Part shown: in pieces, positions 25,018-33,165 of the stretch
Layout: each line of letters begins with the position of its first letter
How positions within the stretch are numbered: position 1 is the first letter of the stretch
DNA from: Novosphingobium naphthalenivorans NBRC 102051
GTDB taxonomy: Bacteria > Pseudomonadota > Alphaproteobacteria > Sphingomonadales > Sphingomonadaceae
Length of the DNA: 43,913 bases
NCBI RefSeq assembly: GCF_001590985.1
Contig: NZ_BCTX01000043.1
Location: forward strand, 1 to 43,913
Direction: 5' to 3'
Translations under genes and position numbers: made by a program
The notes under the pieces: generated by a model
What the model was told of the DNA's origin: nothing
Seen by the model: the letters and a program-made list of their open reading frames with translations, nothing else
Database searches by the model: none

Positions 25018-27420
25018 TCAGCTCGTGAACAGCGCCTTGCGGATCACTGCGTGCACGCCGAAGTTGCCGTTCACCACCTGGCTCACTCCGAAATCGACAC
25101 CCACGGACAGCAGCGAAATCGCTTCGTCCTCGCTCAATTGCTTGGCCGTCATCAGGAAGCGGCGCGCCTTGCGGAACGCATCGCGCATGGCGGCATCGAT
25201 CGAGCTTTGCTTGTAAACCTCGCTCTGCGCATCCGGGCCCAGTTCCTTGAGATAGTCCGGATGGCTGAAGCCCATGATGACCCATTCGGTCTCGGTCTCG
25301 ATCAGCGGGTAATCGACATCCCGAAGCTGGTCCATCAGGCCCGAGGCCGGGTGATGGATCACCTGGATCAGCGCCGTCATCGAACACTCGATGGCCGTGC
25401 CGCACAGTTCGCTGTCCCCCTGCGAGGCATGGGGATCGCCCAGCGAGAGCAGTGCGCCCGCCACCTGCACCGGCAGGAACACGCGCGCGCCCGGCCCCGT
25501 GCGCCAGTTGTCGAGATTGCCGCCGAACGAGGCCGGCGGCACCGAGTCCACCAGACCGTCAACTGCCGGGGCCACCGCGATCACGCCGAAGTGCGGGCGG
25601 ATCGGGATTTCGACGTTGCGCAGCACATCGTAATTGCGCTCGATCGTCTCCGGATCGACAGGGACGCCCGGATAGTCATAGCGCGCGTGCTTGCGGCCCG
25701 AGGGGTCGGTCTGCTCGGTCCAGCGGTAGGAATAGACGGCGTGGGCAATCGGCGGCCGTGCGCCGGAGGCTTCCACCTCGTAGATCGTCACGACCTCGCG
25801 GCCCTTGGGCTCGGTCAGCAGGTCCTGATAGTGGAAGCCCCAGAACGTCGCCGCATTCGAGCCGAAACACTTTCCGGCAAAGCGCGAATTGCCGCTGGGG
25901 CGCGGCTTGAGATCGAGGATGCGCACTTCGATCAGATCGCCCGGCATCGCCCCTTCGAGCGCGATCGGACCAGTGCAGATATGCACGCCGAAGCCCTCGC
26001 CCGGCCCGCGTCCGAACGCCGATGCATCCATCGGCCCGGCGCCGCGCCGCTCGATGGCCTTGCCGCACTCATCCCAATGATAGACGCTTTCCGCCCCCGC
26101 ATCGCCCTGTACCATGCGCTCGGGATCGTCGTTCGCGTGATGGGTCAGCGTCTCGATCGTAATGAAATCGCCCGAACGGACGTGCAGCGCGGGCTTCAGA
26201 TCCTTGCTGAGATAGCCCCAGTGGACGGTTTCGGGAGAGACCGGCAGATGATGATGCCGCACCGGTTGCCCGTCGGCCGCGCCATCGGGAACGGCCGGCA
26301 GGGCCAATGCCGCATCGTCATCGCTGTCCGCCTCGGGCAGGACGTCCGGCTCTGCGCCTGCGTCCTCGTTTTCCTCTTCGCCTTCGGCTTCGAGTTTTGC
26401 GTTAGCCCGCTCGCCGCGTGCGGGGCGGCCGCGCCGCAGCAGTTCGACGGCTTCCTGTTCCTGCGGCTGGGCCTTGCGGTATTCGCGCGGGGAAATGCCG
26501 TACTGCTCGCGGAAGGCGCGGCTGAACGAGGCGGAATCGTTGAAACCCCATTCGAACAGGATGTCCGAGATCGACTTCTGCACGTGGAGCGGACTGCGCA
26601 AGTCGAGGCGGCAGCGTTCGAGGCGGCGCACTTTCACATAATGCCCGAACGAATCGTTGATCGATTCGAACAGCTTCTGGAGATAGCGCGGCGAAATGCC
26701 GTGTTCGGCCGCCACCTGCTGGTAGTTCAGGTTGGGATCGGAGAGGCGGATCTCGATCGTCTGGAAAATCCGCTCCAGCAGCGCCGCGCGCATACCGGCC
26801 GCGCCGCCCATCGCCTTGGCCGGCGCATTGTCGAGCAGGCTGGTGACGAGAAATTCGGGAAAGGCCAGTTCGACCGGGCGGGCCTGATCGGGCGTGATGT
26901 CGTTGATGGTATCGGCCAGCGAACGCAGCATACCGGCAAAGACACGCGCGGTGCCGCTTTCGGTCGCAATCTTGCGCGGCGCGCCGCCGATCGGCGTCTT
27001 GAGGCGCATCGACAGCTCGCTGTGCGGCACCTGCACGATCAGGCTGCGGTTGTCTCCGGAAAACGTCAGATGCACCGGGGAATCCCCGCGCCCGCAGATC
27101 ATCTCGCCGTCGCCGAGCCGGATTTCCTGATTGGCATCGCGCATCACCGCGCCGCCGTCGAGGATCATCGCCAGCCAGTAGGTCTGCGGCTTTTCGCGAA
27201 AGTCGATCGACCACGACTGCGGGGTGCCGGTAATCCGGATGAAGTCGATATTGGTGCTGGAACGGAACTGGATCAGTTCGCCGTACAGCGTCGCCTCATC
27301 CGCCTCGTCGAGCGTGATCGACTGGCGCTTGAGCGCGAACCGCCAAGCTTCGCGGCGCTGTTCCTTCGGATAGACGTTTGTTGTTATTCGCAATCGAGGA
27401 CCACCCCAAAATGGTGGCAC
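25018..27420 (-). CDS. AraC-type regulator fused to acetamidase/formamidase domain
   Basis: An 800-residue protein in one uninterrupted frame. Residues about 40-200 form an AraC N-terminal sensing domain (LAMILDGGAVMRDANQEIRLGDGEMIC is cupin-like). Residues about 225-316 are a double helix-turn-helix of the AraC/XylS type (NYQQVAAEHGISPRYLQKLF; SISDILFEWGFNDSASFSRAFREQYGISPREYR). Residues about 320-388 are an acidic low-complexity linker. Residues about 389-800 are a full acetamidase/formamidase domain (ETVHWGYLSKDLKPAL, TGPIALEGAMPGDLIEVR, GGNLDNWRTGPGARVFLPVQVAGALLSLGDPHASQGD), similar to the separate amidase at 21551. The start is probably GTG 27420 behind GGGAAGG; TTG 27393 is possible. 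It is the last gene of the minus-strand operon and a candidate regulator of the island. Confidence 0.93.
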   Translation of the reverse strand: MPPFWGGPRLRITTNVYPKEQRREAWRFALKRQSITLDEADEATLYGELIQFRSSTNIDFIRITGTPQSWSIDFREKPQTYWLAMILDGGAVMRDANQEIRLGDGEMICGRGDSPVHLTFSGDNRSLIVQVPHSELSMRLKTPIGGAPRKIATESGTARVFAGMLRSLADTINDITPDQARPVELAFPEFLVTSLLDNAPAKAMGGAAGMRAALLERIFQTIEIRLSDPNLNYQQVAAEHGISPRYLQKLFESINDSFGHYVKVRRLERCRLDLRSPLHVQKSISDILFEWGFNDSASFSRAFREQYGISPREYRKAQPQEQEAVELLRRGRPARGERANAKLEAEGEEENEDAGAEPDVLPEADSDDDAALALPAVPDGAADGQPVRHHHLPVSPETVHWGYLSKDLKPALHVRSGDFITIETLTHHANDDPERMVQGDAGAESVYHWDECGKAIERRGAGPMDASAFGRGPGEGFGVHICTGPIALEGAMPGDLIEVRILDLKPRPSGNSRFAGKCFGSNAATFWGFHYQDLLTEPKGREVVTIYEVEASGARPPIAHAVYSYRWTEQTDPSGRKHARYDYPGVPVDPETIERNYDVLRNVEIPIRPHFGVIAVAPAVDGLVDSVPPASFGGNLDNWRTGPGARVFLPVQVAGALLSLGDPHASQGDSELCGTAIECSMTALIQVIHHPASGLMDQLRDVDYPLIETETEWVIMGFSHPDYLKELGPDAQSEVYKQSSIDAAMRDAFRKARRFLMTAKQLSEDEAISLLSVGVDFGVSQVVNGNFGVHAVIRKALFTS

Positions 27421-27512
27421 CCTTCCCGGGACCTGAACATATTTTAACCTAGCGACCTTGTGCCTGATCTATGCAGCCCAGGCGCCATCGGCAAGGGGCA
27501 TGTCCCGTTCCG

Positions 27513-28913
27513 TCAGAAGGGTGTCTCGTTCCCATACACGCTGGTTGCGCCGCCCAGCCCCGCTGGTGCCTCTCCCCGGCCGCAGACCGCCAGCATCGTC
27601 AGCGCATAGACGAGCGCGCTGGAGGCCATGTCCTCGCCTGTCGGCCGCCAGCGCGGCATACCCGTGGTCACGGCCGGAATCCGGTGCATGTTGAACACGT
27701 TGTGATCGCGCCACATGCTGGAGAACACGGGATGGGCCGGCTCCAGCGGCGCCCCCCGCGCCAGCCGCGTCGCCGCATCGACCGCCCCCACCAGCGGCGC
27801 GACTTCGCCCGGCCGGGCCTCGAACCCGTGGCGCACGACAACCGGCTCGACGTCGAATTCGTCCACATCCACCCCGCGCATCGCCTCGACAATGCCATGC
27901 CAGGCATCCGCCGCCTTCTGCCGGGGATTGAGCAGGACTTCGAGATAGAGCGCGCAGACTTCCGTGCCCGCGCCGAAGTCGATCGGCATACCGCCGCGCA
28001 CCGAAGCAATCTGGACCTTGGGCATGATCCTGCCGCTTGCGGTTTCCATCGCGCTGTCGCGCTCGAAAGCGAGGCCCCAAGCGTGCAGCGCATCGATCAC
28101 CGGGCCGAGCCGGTAGATCGGATTGGGATGCCGGTGCGGGTTTTCCGGCGCATCGAGGATCGGGGAGAACATGCCCTGTCCGAAAATGCGGATGCGGAAC
28201 AAGGCATAGCCGCAGCCCTGCCAGGTCAGCCCGAAATCAGTCCCTTCGGCAGCAATCGCATAATCCGGCGCGACCCCGCCGTGATGAAACAGGTAGTGCG
28301 CACCGATGTCCTTGCCGTTCCAGCCGATGCCGGAGAATTCCTCGATCGGTTCCGGGCCGATCTCACCGGGACAGGCCGTCAGCCAGGTCTTGCCGGCAAG
28401 GCCGATCCCCGCCTTGCGCAAAGCCTTGGCCGCGATCAGGAAGCAAGACATCGGCCCCCGGTCGTTCGTGACCGGATAGCCGCGGATCCTGCCGTCCTCG
28501 TCCAGCCAGCACTTCGTCCATTCGGGATCGGCCAGCGTGCTCTCGCGATAGCGGAACTTGTCGTGCTCGATCATGCCCGTGGGGCTCTCGGTATCGAGAT
28601 GGGCAGTGAACAGCAGGTTGGCGCCGCGACCGGTGCCGCCATATTCGCCGATCACATTGGGCCGCTCGGGCGTGGCACCGACCTTGCGCGGACGGAATCC
28701 CTCGCGCGCCATCCAGTCGTGGACGAACTCGGCCGCAGCCAGTTCCTCGCGCGAGCGGCTGGGAATATTGCCCAGCGTCAGCGCGAGCTCGACCAGTTCA
28801 TCGGTATCGATGGCAGCCGCGATCGCCGCACGCTCTTCTTCGCTGACGGTATAGGGCGCCTTGGCCGGATCGGCGAAGCCAGTGCCCGGTTCGGTTTGCG
28901 AATAATCGGCCAC
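27513..28913 (-). CDS. M20-family metallohydrolase
   Basis: A 466-residue zinc-dependent amidohydrolase or peptidase. The motifs are FTAHLDTES (H105, D107), YPVTNDRGPM with the bridging D151, ACPGEIG with E184 and AAEGTD with E223. The usual C-terminal His motif (GPG...H..NE) is replaced by TGMPRWRPTGEDMASS, so the final ligand is not evident. Members hydrolyse peptide, carbamoyl or N-acyl bonds. The GTG at 28913 is chosen because of GGGAG seven bases upstream and because it avoids overlap with the MFS gene; a longer frame upstream is a shadow of that gene. Spacing to the MFS gene is 37 bp, so it is operonic. Confidence 0.85.
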   Translation of the reverse strand: MADYSQTEPGTGFADPAKAPYTVSEEERAAIAAAIDTDELVELALTLGNIPSRSREELAAAEFVHDWMAREGFRPRKVGATPERPNVIGEYGGTGRGANLLFTAHLDTESPTGMIEHDKFRYRESTLADPEWTKCWLDEDGRIRGYPVTNDRGPMSCFLIAAKALRKAGIGLAGKTWLTACPGEIGPEPIEEFSGIGWNGKDIGAHYLFHHGGVAPDYAIAAEGTDFGLTWQGCGYALFRIRIFGQGMFSPILDAPENPHRHPNPIYRLGPVIDALHAWGLAFERDSAMETASGRIMPKVQIASVRGGMPIDFGAGTEVCALYLEVLLNPRQKAADAWHGIVEAMRGVDVDEFDVEPVVVRHGFEARPGEVAPLVGAVDAATRLARGAPLEPAHPVFSSMWRDHNVFNMHRIPAVTTGMPRWRPTGEDMASSALVYALTMLAVCGRGEAPAGLGGATSVYGNETPF

Positions 28914-28950
28914 GAAAGTCTCCCGAAATCTCTGTGTCAGCGGCTTGTTG

Positions 28951-30198
28951 TCAGTGGCCCGGCGCCAGCAGGCCTTCGTCCGCCACGGCCTCGCGGCTGT
29001 AGCGCGGCAGCAGCATGAGCAGCAATGCGCCTGCCAGCAGCGCCCCGCCCACGCCGACCAGCGCCGGACGGTAGGAATGATGCGCATCGAACACCGCGTC
29101 GAGCAGGATCGGCGTCGTGCCCTGCGCCGCGATCACGGCCGAATACATCGCACCGATGATCGAGCCGAAATGGCGGACACCGAAATAGCGGCCGACGAAA
29201 TAGGGCAAGGCGCCGAACTGGCCGCCCAGACCAATCCCGAGCAGCGCGCCGCCGGTCACAAGCATGGTCATCCCCTGCCCCGTTTCGAGCAGGACAAGCC
29301 CCGCGACGGCCATCAGATACATCGGCACGGCCACGCGCGGCGACTGGATCATGTCCATGATGCGCCCGGTGGCGATCTGCCATCCCGACGTCACCAGCGC
29401 GAACACGCCGACCACGGCCGTGCCCGTCGCCACCGAAAACCCGCGATCGCTCAGGATCGGCACGACATGGCTGAACACGGCGGTCGTCCCGCCGGCACCG
29501 GCGGCCAGCGCGATCAGCACCAGCCAGAAGGCAGGCGTATGCGCCGCTTCGGACAGGGTCATACCCTCGCGCCCAGCCAGATCGCCGTCATGCCCCTGCC
29601 CGCTGCGGTCGCGCAGCAGCAGCCAGAGCAGCGGCAGCGCCACAATCAGCATGAAAGCGCTGATGCCCAGGTATCCCGTGCGCCAGCCCCAGGTTTGCAC
29701 CAGAACGGCAGCCAGCACCGGCAGCACGACAGAGCCCAGCCCATTGCCTCCGCCTGCACTCACGCCCAGCGCGGTGCCCCGGTTGTGATCGAACCAGTCG
29801 GCAATCACTTTCTGGAAAATCGGCGTCCCGGCCATGGCGCCAAATACCGCGATCGCGGCAAACGTGGCGTAGAACTGGATCAGGCTGCCGCGGGTCAGGG
29901 ACAGCGCGGCGATCGACAGCGCCAGTCCGAACACGCCCGCCAGCAAGGTGCGCCGCGCGCCGTGCTGGTCGACATGGCGGCCGATCATCGGGTAGCTCAG
30001 CGCCCCGACGAGCGCCAGCACGCCAAGAACCCCTGAAATGCTGGCACGCGCCCAGCCGAACTGTTCGGACAGCGGCACCAGGAACAGGCCGAAGACTGCA
30101 TGGACTGCCGGCGTCACGCTGACGGAATTGCCCATCGTGCAGGCGGCCAGAACACCCGCAGGCGTTCCACGAGTCCATGTTCTTATCTTACCGGTCAT
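28951..30198 (-). CDS. MFS transporter (second in island)
   Basis: A 415-residue inner-membrane carrier with 12 predicted helices; the loop between helices 6 and 7 (LLRDRSGQGHDGDLAGREGMTLSEAAHTPAF) is hydrophilic. The first conserved loop is LSEQFGWARASISG, similar in style to the first MFS transporter (AELGWSKASAG), so both may belong to the oxalate/monocarboxylate subgroup. It lies 52 bp behind the amidohydrolase gene and in front of the M20 gene. ATG 30198 follows GGAGGG. Likely imports the island's substrate or a breakdown product. Confidence 0.9.
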   Translation of the reverse strand: MTGKIRTWTRGTPAGVLAACTMGNSVSVTPAVHAVFGLFLVPLSEQFGWARASISGVLGVLALVGALSYPMIGRHVDQHGARRTLLAGVFGLALSIAALSLTRGSLIQFYATFAAIAVFGAMAGTPIFQKVIADWFDHNRGTALGVSAGGGNGLGSVVLPVLAAVLVQTWGWRTGYLGISAFMLIVALPLLWLLLRDRSGQGHDGDLAGREGMTLSEAAHTPAFWLVLIALAAGAGGTTAVFSHVVPILSDRGFSVATGTAVVGVFALVTSGWQIATGRIMDMIQSPRVAVPMYLMAVAGLVLLETGQGMTMLVTGGALLGIGLGGQFGALPYFVGRYFGVRHFGSIIGAMYSAVIAAQGTTPILLDAVFDAHHSYRPALVGVGGALLAGALLLMLLPRYSREAVADEGLLAPGH

Positions 30199-30250
30199 AG
30201 GCTGGAACCCTCCATATAGGCCCCACAGGACAAAGCAGCGGCAGGCGCCG

Positions 30251-30901
30251 TCACGCCCACGCCGCGATTACCGCGTCGCTTGCAGTCAGCAGCGCCACGT
30301 TCTTTTCCAGCACATTGAGCGTGCCGGCATGCAGTTCCGGCTCGTAAGCCGCGCAGGCATCCGACACGACGAAGACGTTGTAGCCGTGATGGAACGCTGC
30401 GCGCGCCGTGGAATCGACACAGCATTCGGTGGTGATCCCCGTCACCACCACTGTATCGATCCCGCGCGCCTTGAGCTGCGCATCGAAGTCAGTGCCGTGA
30501 AAGCTGTCGAACAGCAGCTTTTCGATCTCGATGTCGCCGGGTTCAGGCATGACGCGGTAGTAATCGGCGCCGCCGTCATCGGCGCGGCAGATCACCTCGC
30601 CGCCGGGGCTGCCGCGCCGTGCCATCAGGGTCTTGAGCGCTTGCGGATCGGTTTCCGGCCGCGTTACCACCCGCATGAACGCGACAGTTGCCCCGGCCTT
30701 GCGCGCAGCGGCGATAAGATCCTCGATCCTGTCGATCGCCGCTTCGGCCGGCGAGAGGTCGACACCGAAACTGCCCATCAGGCCATCGGGCGCGGCAAAA
30801 TCCTTCTGGATATCAACCACTACAAGCGCGGTCGTGGCGGGCGGCAGCATGGCCGCCAGCGCATCCGGCGCGACGTGCGGCAGGTCCGCGGCCTCAGCCA
30901 T
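30251..30901 (-). CDS. Isochorismatase-family amidohydrolase (RutB-like)
   Basis: A 216-residue cysteine hydrolase. The catalytic triad of the family is D30 (VVVDIQKDF), K128 (IEIEKLLFDSF) and C161 (GITTECCVDSTARAAF). Relatives include RutB (ureidoacrylate amidohydrolase), N-carbamoylsarcosine amidase and nicotinamidase. Its gene overlaps the RutA-like gene by 8 bp (start 30901, upstream stop 30894), the same A-B order as in the rut operon of E. coli. A true RutB role is not proven; a second family member is at 33996-34655. Confidence 0.88.
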   Translation of the reverse strand: MAEAADLPHVAPDALAAMLPPATTALVVVDIQKDFAAPDGLMGSFGVDLSPAEAAIDRIEDLIAAARKAGATVAFMRVVTRPETDPQALKTLMARRGSPGGEVICRADDGGADYYRVMPEPGDIEIEKLLFDSFHGTDFDAQLKARGIDTVVVTGITTECCVDSTARAAFHHGYNVFVVSDACAAYEPELHAGTLNVLEKNVALLTASDAVIAAWA

Positions 30902-32018
30902 GGTTGCCCACTTTCACCTTGCCGGGAAAGCGCTCGCGCAGGACGGGCAGCACTTCGCGGCCGAACTTGGGAATGCCCGTCAGGTAGTCCGGGAAGATCA
31001 GCATCAGCCCGTCGGTCTCGGCAACCGCGAAAAGTTCGGTGAGCTTGTCGATCACCGTTTGCGTGGAGCCGGTGACATAGGCGGACATGAAGCTGGAGCG
31101 CGACTTCTTGGTGAAGGCGTTCTCCTTGCCGATCTCGGCATCGAGGAAGCCATAAGCGCGCATCATGCCGTGCAGCGCCCCTTCGTCGAAGCCCTCGGCG
31201 TAGTGCTTGGCGGTCGCTTCGGCTTCCTCGTCGGTATCGCCGAAGACGATCGTCATCATCGAATAAGTACGCACATAGCGCCCGATGCCCGCTGCATCCG
31301 CCTTGGCATCATGGCTGGCCTGCGCCAGTTCCTCGGGATCTGCACCGCTCAGGAAGATCGCGTCCATTTCCTCGGAAGTGAAGCGCATCCCGCGCTGCGA
31401 CGAACCGGCGCAGACGAGGAACGGGCGCTTTTCCGGCTTGGGCCAGGATTCGCATTCGTCGAGCTGGAAATACTTGCCGTCCATCGTGACCGAGTCCTCT
31501 TTCCAGAGGCGCTTGATCGCGGTGATCCATTCCTGCGCAAGGTCATAGCGGGCATCGTGATCGACCCCCTCGGGCCAGGCACCCATCTGCGAGAACTCGC
31601 CCTTGTAGGAGCCAGTGACGACATTGAGACCGGCGCGGCCCTTCGAAACCTGATCGAGCGTCGCCAGCATCTTGGCCACGACGGCCGGGTTCTGCAGGAT
31701 CGTGTGAACCGTGGTCCAGCACTTTACCTTGCTGGTCACTTCGGCCAGCGCGGCCATCAGCACGACGGGATCGAGCGAGCTGTCCCAGTGGTGGGTTTCG
31801 CCGCCGTAGCCGCGAAACTTCGACATCGACATGATGAAGTCAAAACCGGCTTCTTCGGCCAGCACCGCGCACTGACGGTTGTAGGCATAGGAACCGTCCA
31901 GTTCGGGCTTGTTCTTCGAGAGGATCCAGCCGCCGTTGGCGATCGGAAGGAAGATGCCAAGGTCCTTGCCGCCGACGTCCGACGGAATGCCAAAGGGTGT
32001 GGGTTCGAACGCACTCAT
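30894..32018 (-). CDS. RutA-like LLM-class flavin-dependent monooxygenase
   Basis: A 374-residue bacterial-luciferase-like enzyme. The stretch LGIFLPIANGGWILSKN, FDFIMSMSKFRGYGGETHHWDSSLDPVVLMAALAEVTSKVK and GRAGLNVVTGSYKGEFSQMG follows E. coli RutA closely (as remembered), the enzyme that opens the uracil ring using a flavin-N5 oxygen species. Related group members cleave other C-N, C-S or C-Cl bonds (DszA, HcbA1, pyridine monooxygenase), so the ring attacked here is open. It needs reduced FMN from a separate reductase; none is encoded nearby. It is 39 bp behind ribokinase and overlaps the amidohydrolase gene. Confidence 0.87.
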   Translation of the reverse strand: MSAFEPTPFGIPSDVGGKDLGIFLPIANGGWILSKNKPELDGSYAYNRQCAVLAEEAGFDFIMSMSKFRGYGGETHHWDSSLDPVVLMAALAEVTSKVKCWTTVHTILQNPAVVAKMLATLDQVSKGRAGLNVVTGSYKGEFSQMGAWPEGVDHDARYDLAQEWITAIKRLWKEDSVTMDGKYFQLDECESWPKPEKRPFLVCAGSSQRGMRFTSEEMDAIFLSGADPEELAQASHDAKADAAGIGRYVRTYSMMTIVFGDTDEEAEATAKHYAEGFDEGALHGMMRAYGFLDAEIGKENAFTKKSRSSFMSAYVTGSTQTVIDKLTELFAVAETDGLMLIFPDYLTGIPKFGREVLPVLRERFPGKVKVGNHG

Positions 32019-32057
32019 CTTCAGATCCCCAAAATTGCGCGGCCAGATGCCATGACC

Positions 32058-32987
32058 TCAGCTTACGGCGGCAGTGCGCGGGTTCTTGATCGGCGGCGCA
32101 TGTTCTGTTGCCGCACCCGAAAGCAGATCTTCCACGGCCGCACGCGAAGGCATCGAAGGCGCGGCGCCCTGCCCCAGCGTGCTCAGCGCGGCAGCGGCGC
32201 TGGCCTTCGGCAAGGCCTCCGCCAGACAATAGCCCTCATCAAGCAAAGCCGCCAGCGATCCGCAGAAGCAGTCTCCCGCGCCGATCGTGTCGACCGGGAC
32301 GACCGGGACGGCGGGCACATGGAAATGCCAGTCTCCACGAACGGCCAGAGCCCCCTCGCCGCCCAGCGTGACAACGATCGCCTGTTCGGGCCGCGTCAGC
32401 AGGCTGCGCGCGCGGGCCAGCACGTCGCCGTCGCCGGCAGCGTCCGTATAGACGGCCAGTTCGTGCTGATTGAGCACAAGGATGTCGACGTGCGGGAACA
32501 GGCACTGCGCCTCGGCCACGGCAGGCGCCGTGTTGAGGATGCGGATCGCCTTCGATTGCGCGAACACCGGCAGGAGCGCAGCCACCGGAACCTCAAGCTG
32601 CGAAAGCAGGACGCCTTCGGATACCGGCTCCACGCCGGACAGATGAGCATTGGCGCCGGATACGACGATGATCTGATTCTCGCCCTGCGCATCGACAGCG
32701 ATATAGGCCGTTCCGGTCTCGTGCTGGTTCAGGACGGAAACGCCCGAGACGTCGATACCTTCGGCCGCCAGCCGCTCGCACATCCAGATTCCGGCATCGC
32801 CTTTGCCCACGGCGCCGATCATGCGCGTTGCAGCCCCCATGCGGGCCGCGGCCACCGCCTGATTGGCGCCCTTTCCGCCGGGCAACCGCGCGGTCGCCCG
32901 CGCCAGTACGGTTTCGCCCGGCAACGGCAGGCGTTCGAGCGAAGTGATGATATCGAGATTGATCGAACCGGCAATGTGAACGGCCAA
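32058..32987 (-). CDS. rbsK: Ribokinase (PfkB family)
   Basis: A 309-residue sugar kinase that makes ribose 5-phosphate from ribose and ATP. Motifs are HIAGSINLDIITSLERLPLPGE, GGKGANQA (residues 37-44), the family signature NQHE and DTIGAGDCF with catalytic D239. The only start near the conserved N-terminus is TTG 32987; an in-frame stop lies a few codons upstream. It heads the minus-strand operon, which is unusual for ribose metabolism without transporter or pyranase genes and hints that the island's substrate carries ribose. A relative acting on another sugar or nucleoside cannot be excluded. Confidence 0.87.
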   Translation of the reverse strand: MAVHIAGSINLDIITSLERLPLPGETVLARATARLPGGKGANQAVAAARMGAATRMIGAVGKGDAGIWMCERLAAEGIDVSGVSVLNQHETGTAYIAVDAQGENQIIVVSGANAHLSGVEPVSEGVLLSQLEVPVAALLPVFAQSKAIRILNTAPAVAEAQCLFPHVDILVLNQHELAVYTDAAGDGDVLARARSLLTRPEQAIVVTLGGEGALAVRGDWHFHVPAVPVVPVDTIGAGDCFCGSLAALLDEGYCLAEALPKASAAAALSTLGQGAAPSMPSRAAVEDLLSGAATEHAPPIKNPRTAAVS

Positions 32988-33078
32988 GTCTGCGCCCCGT
33001 CATTCTGCTTCTTGGCCCTTGATGGACCACGAGCCTGCGGGCCGGGTCAAGCAGGAGCATGGCGCGTGCGCCTCCACG

Positions 33079-33107
33079 CAACAATTGCGGCAACCAGTGC
33101 CAAGAGT
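33079..33107 (+). promoter_or_regulatory. Candidate AraC-type operator (site 5, SDR/ribokinase divergent region)
   Basis: CAACAATTGCGG is followed at a 22-bp offset by CAAGAGT, identical to the second half-site of site 2 (17183); 17 of 29 positions agree with site 2. It lies 87 bp before the SDR start and between divergent operons, so it could serve both. Confidence 0.35.
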
Positions 33108-33165
33108 GGGAAGCCCCGTGCCTCCTAGGCTGCCCTGGCAATCAAAGAGAGCGAAGGTGGCAGGA

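Noticed and set aside
27398..27421. Inverted repeat CCACC/GGTGG around the start of the fusion gene as an operator
   Set aside because: The 5-bp arms are short and lie within the start region; it does not match the CAAG half-sites, so I could not support it.
25051..27447. A very long open frame antisense to the AraC-FmdA gene (about 800 codons)
   Set aside because: In GC-rich DNA the complement of a real gene stays open. The translation has no recognisable domain, while the sense strand encodes two clear ones.
28914..29087. N-terminal extension of the M20 hydrolase with a Cys/Arg-rich segment
   Set aside because: It overlaps the MFS gene and is not conserved-looking; GTG 28913 has a ribosome binding site.
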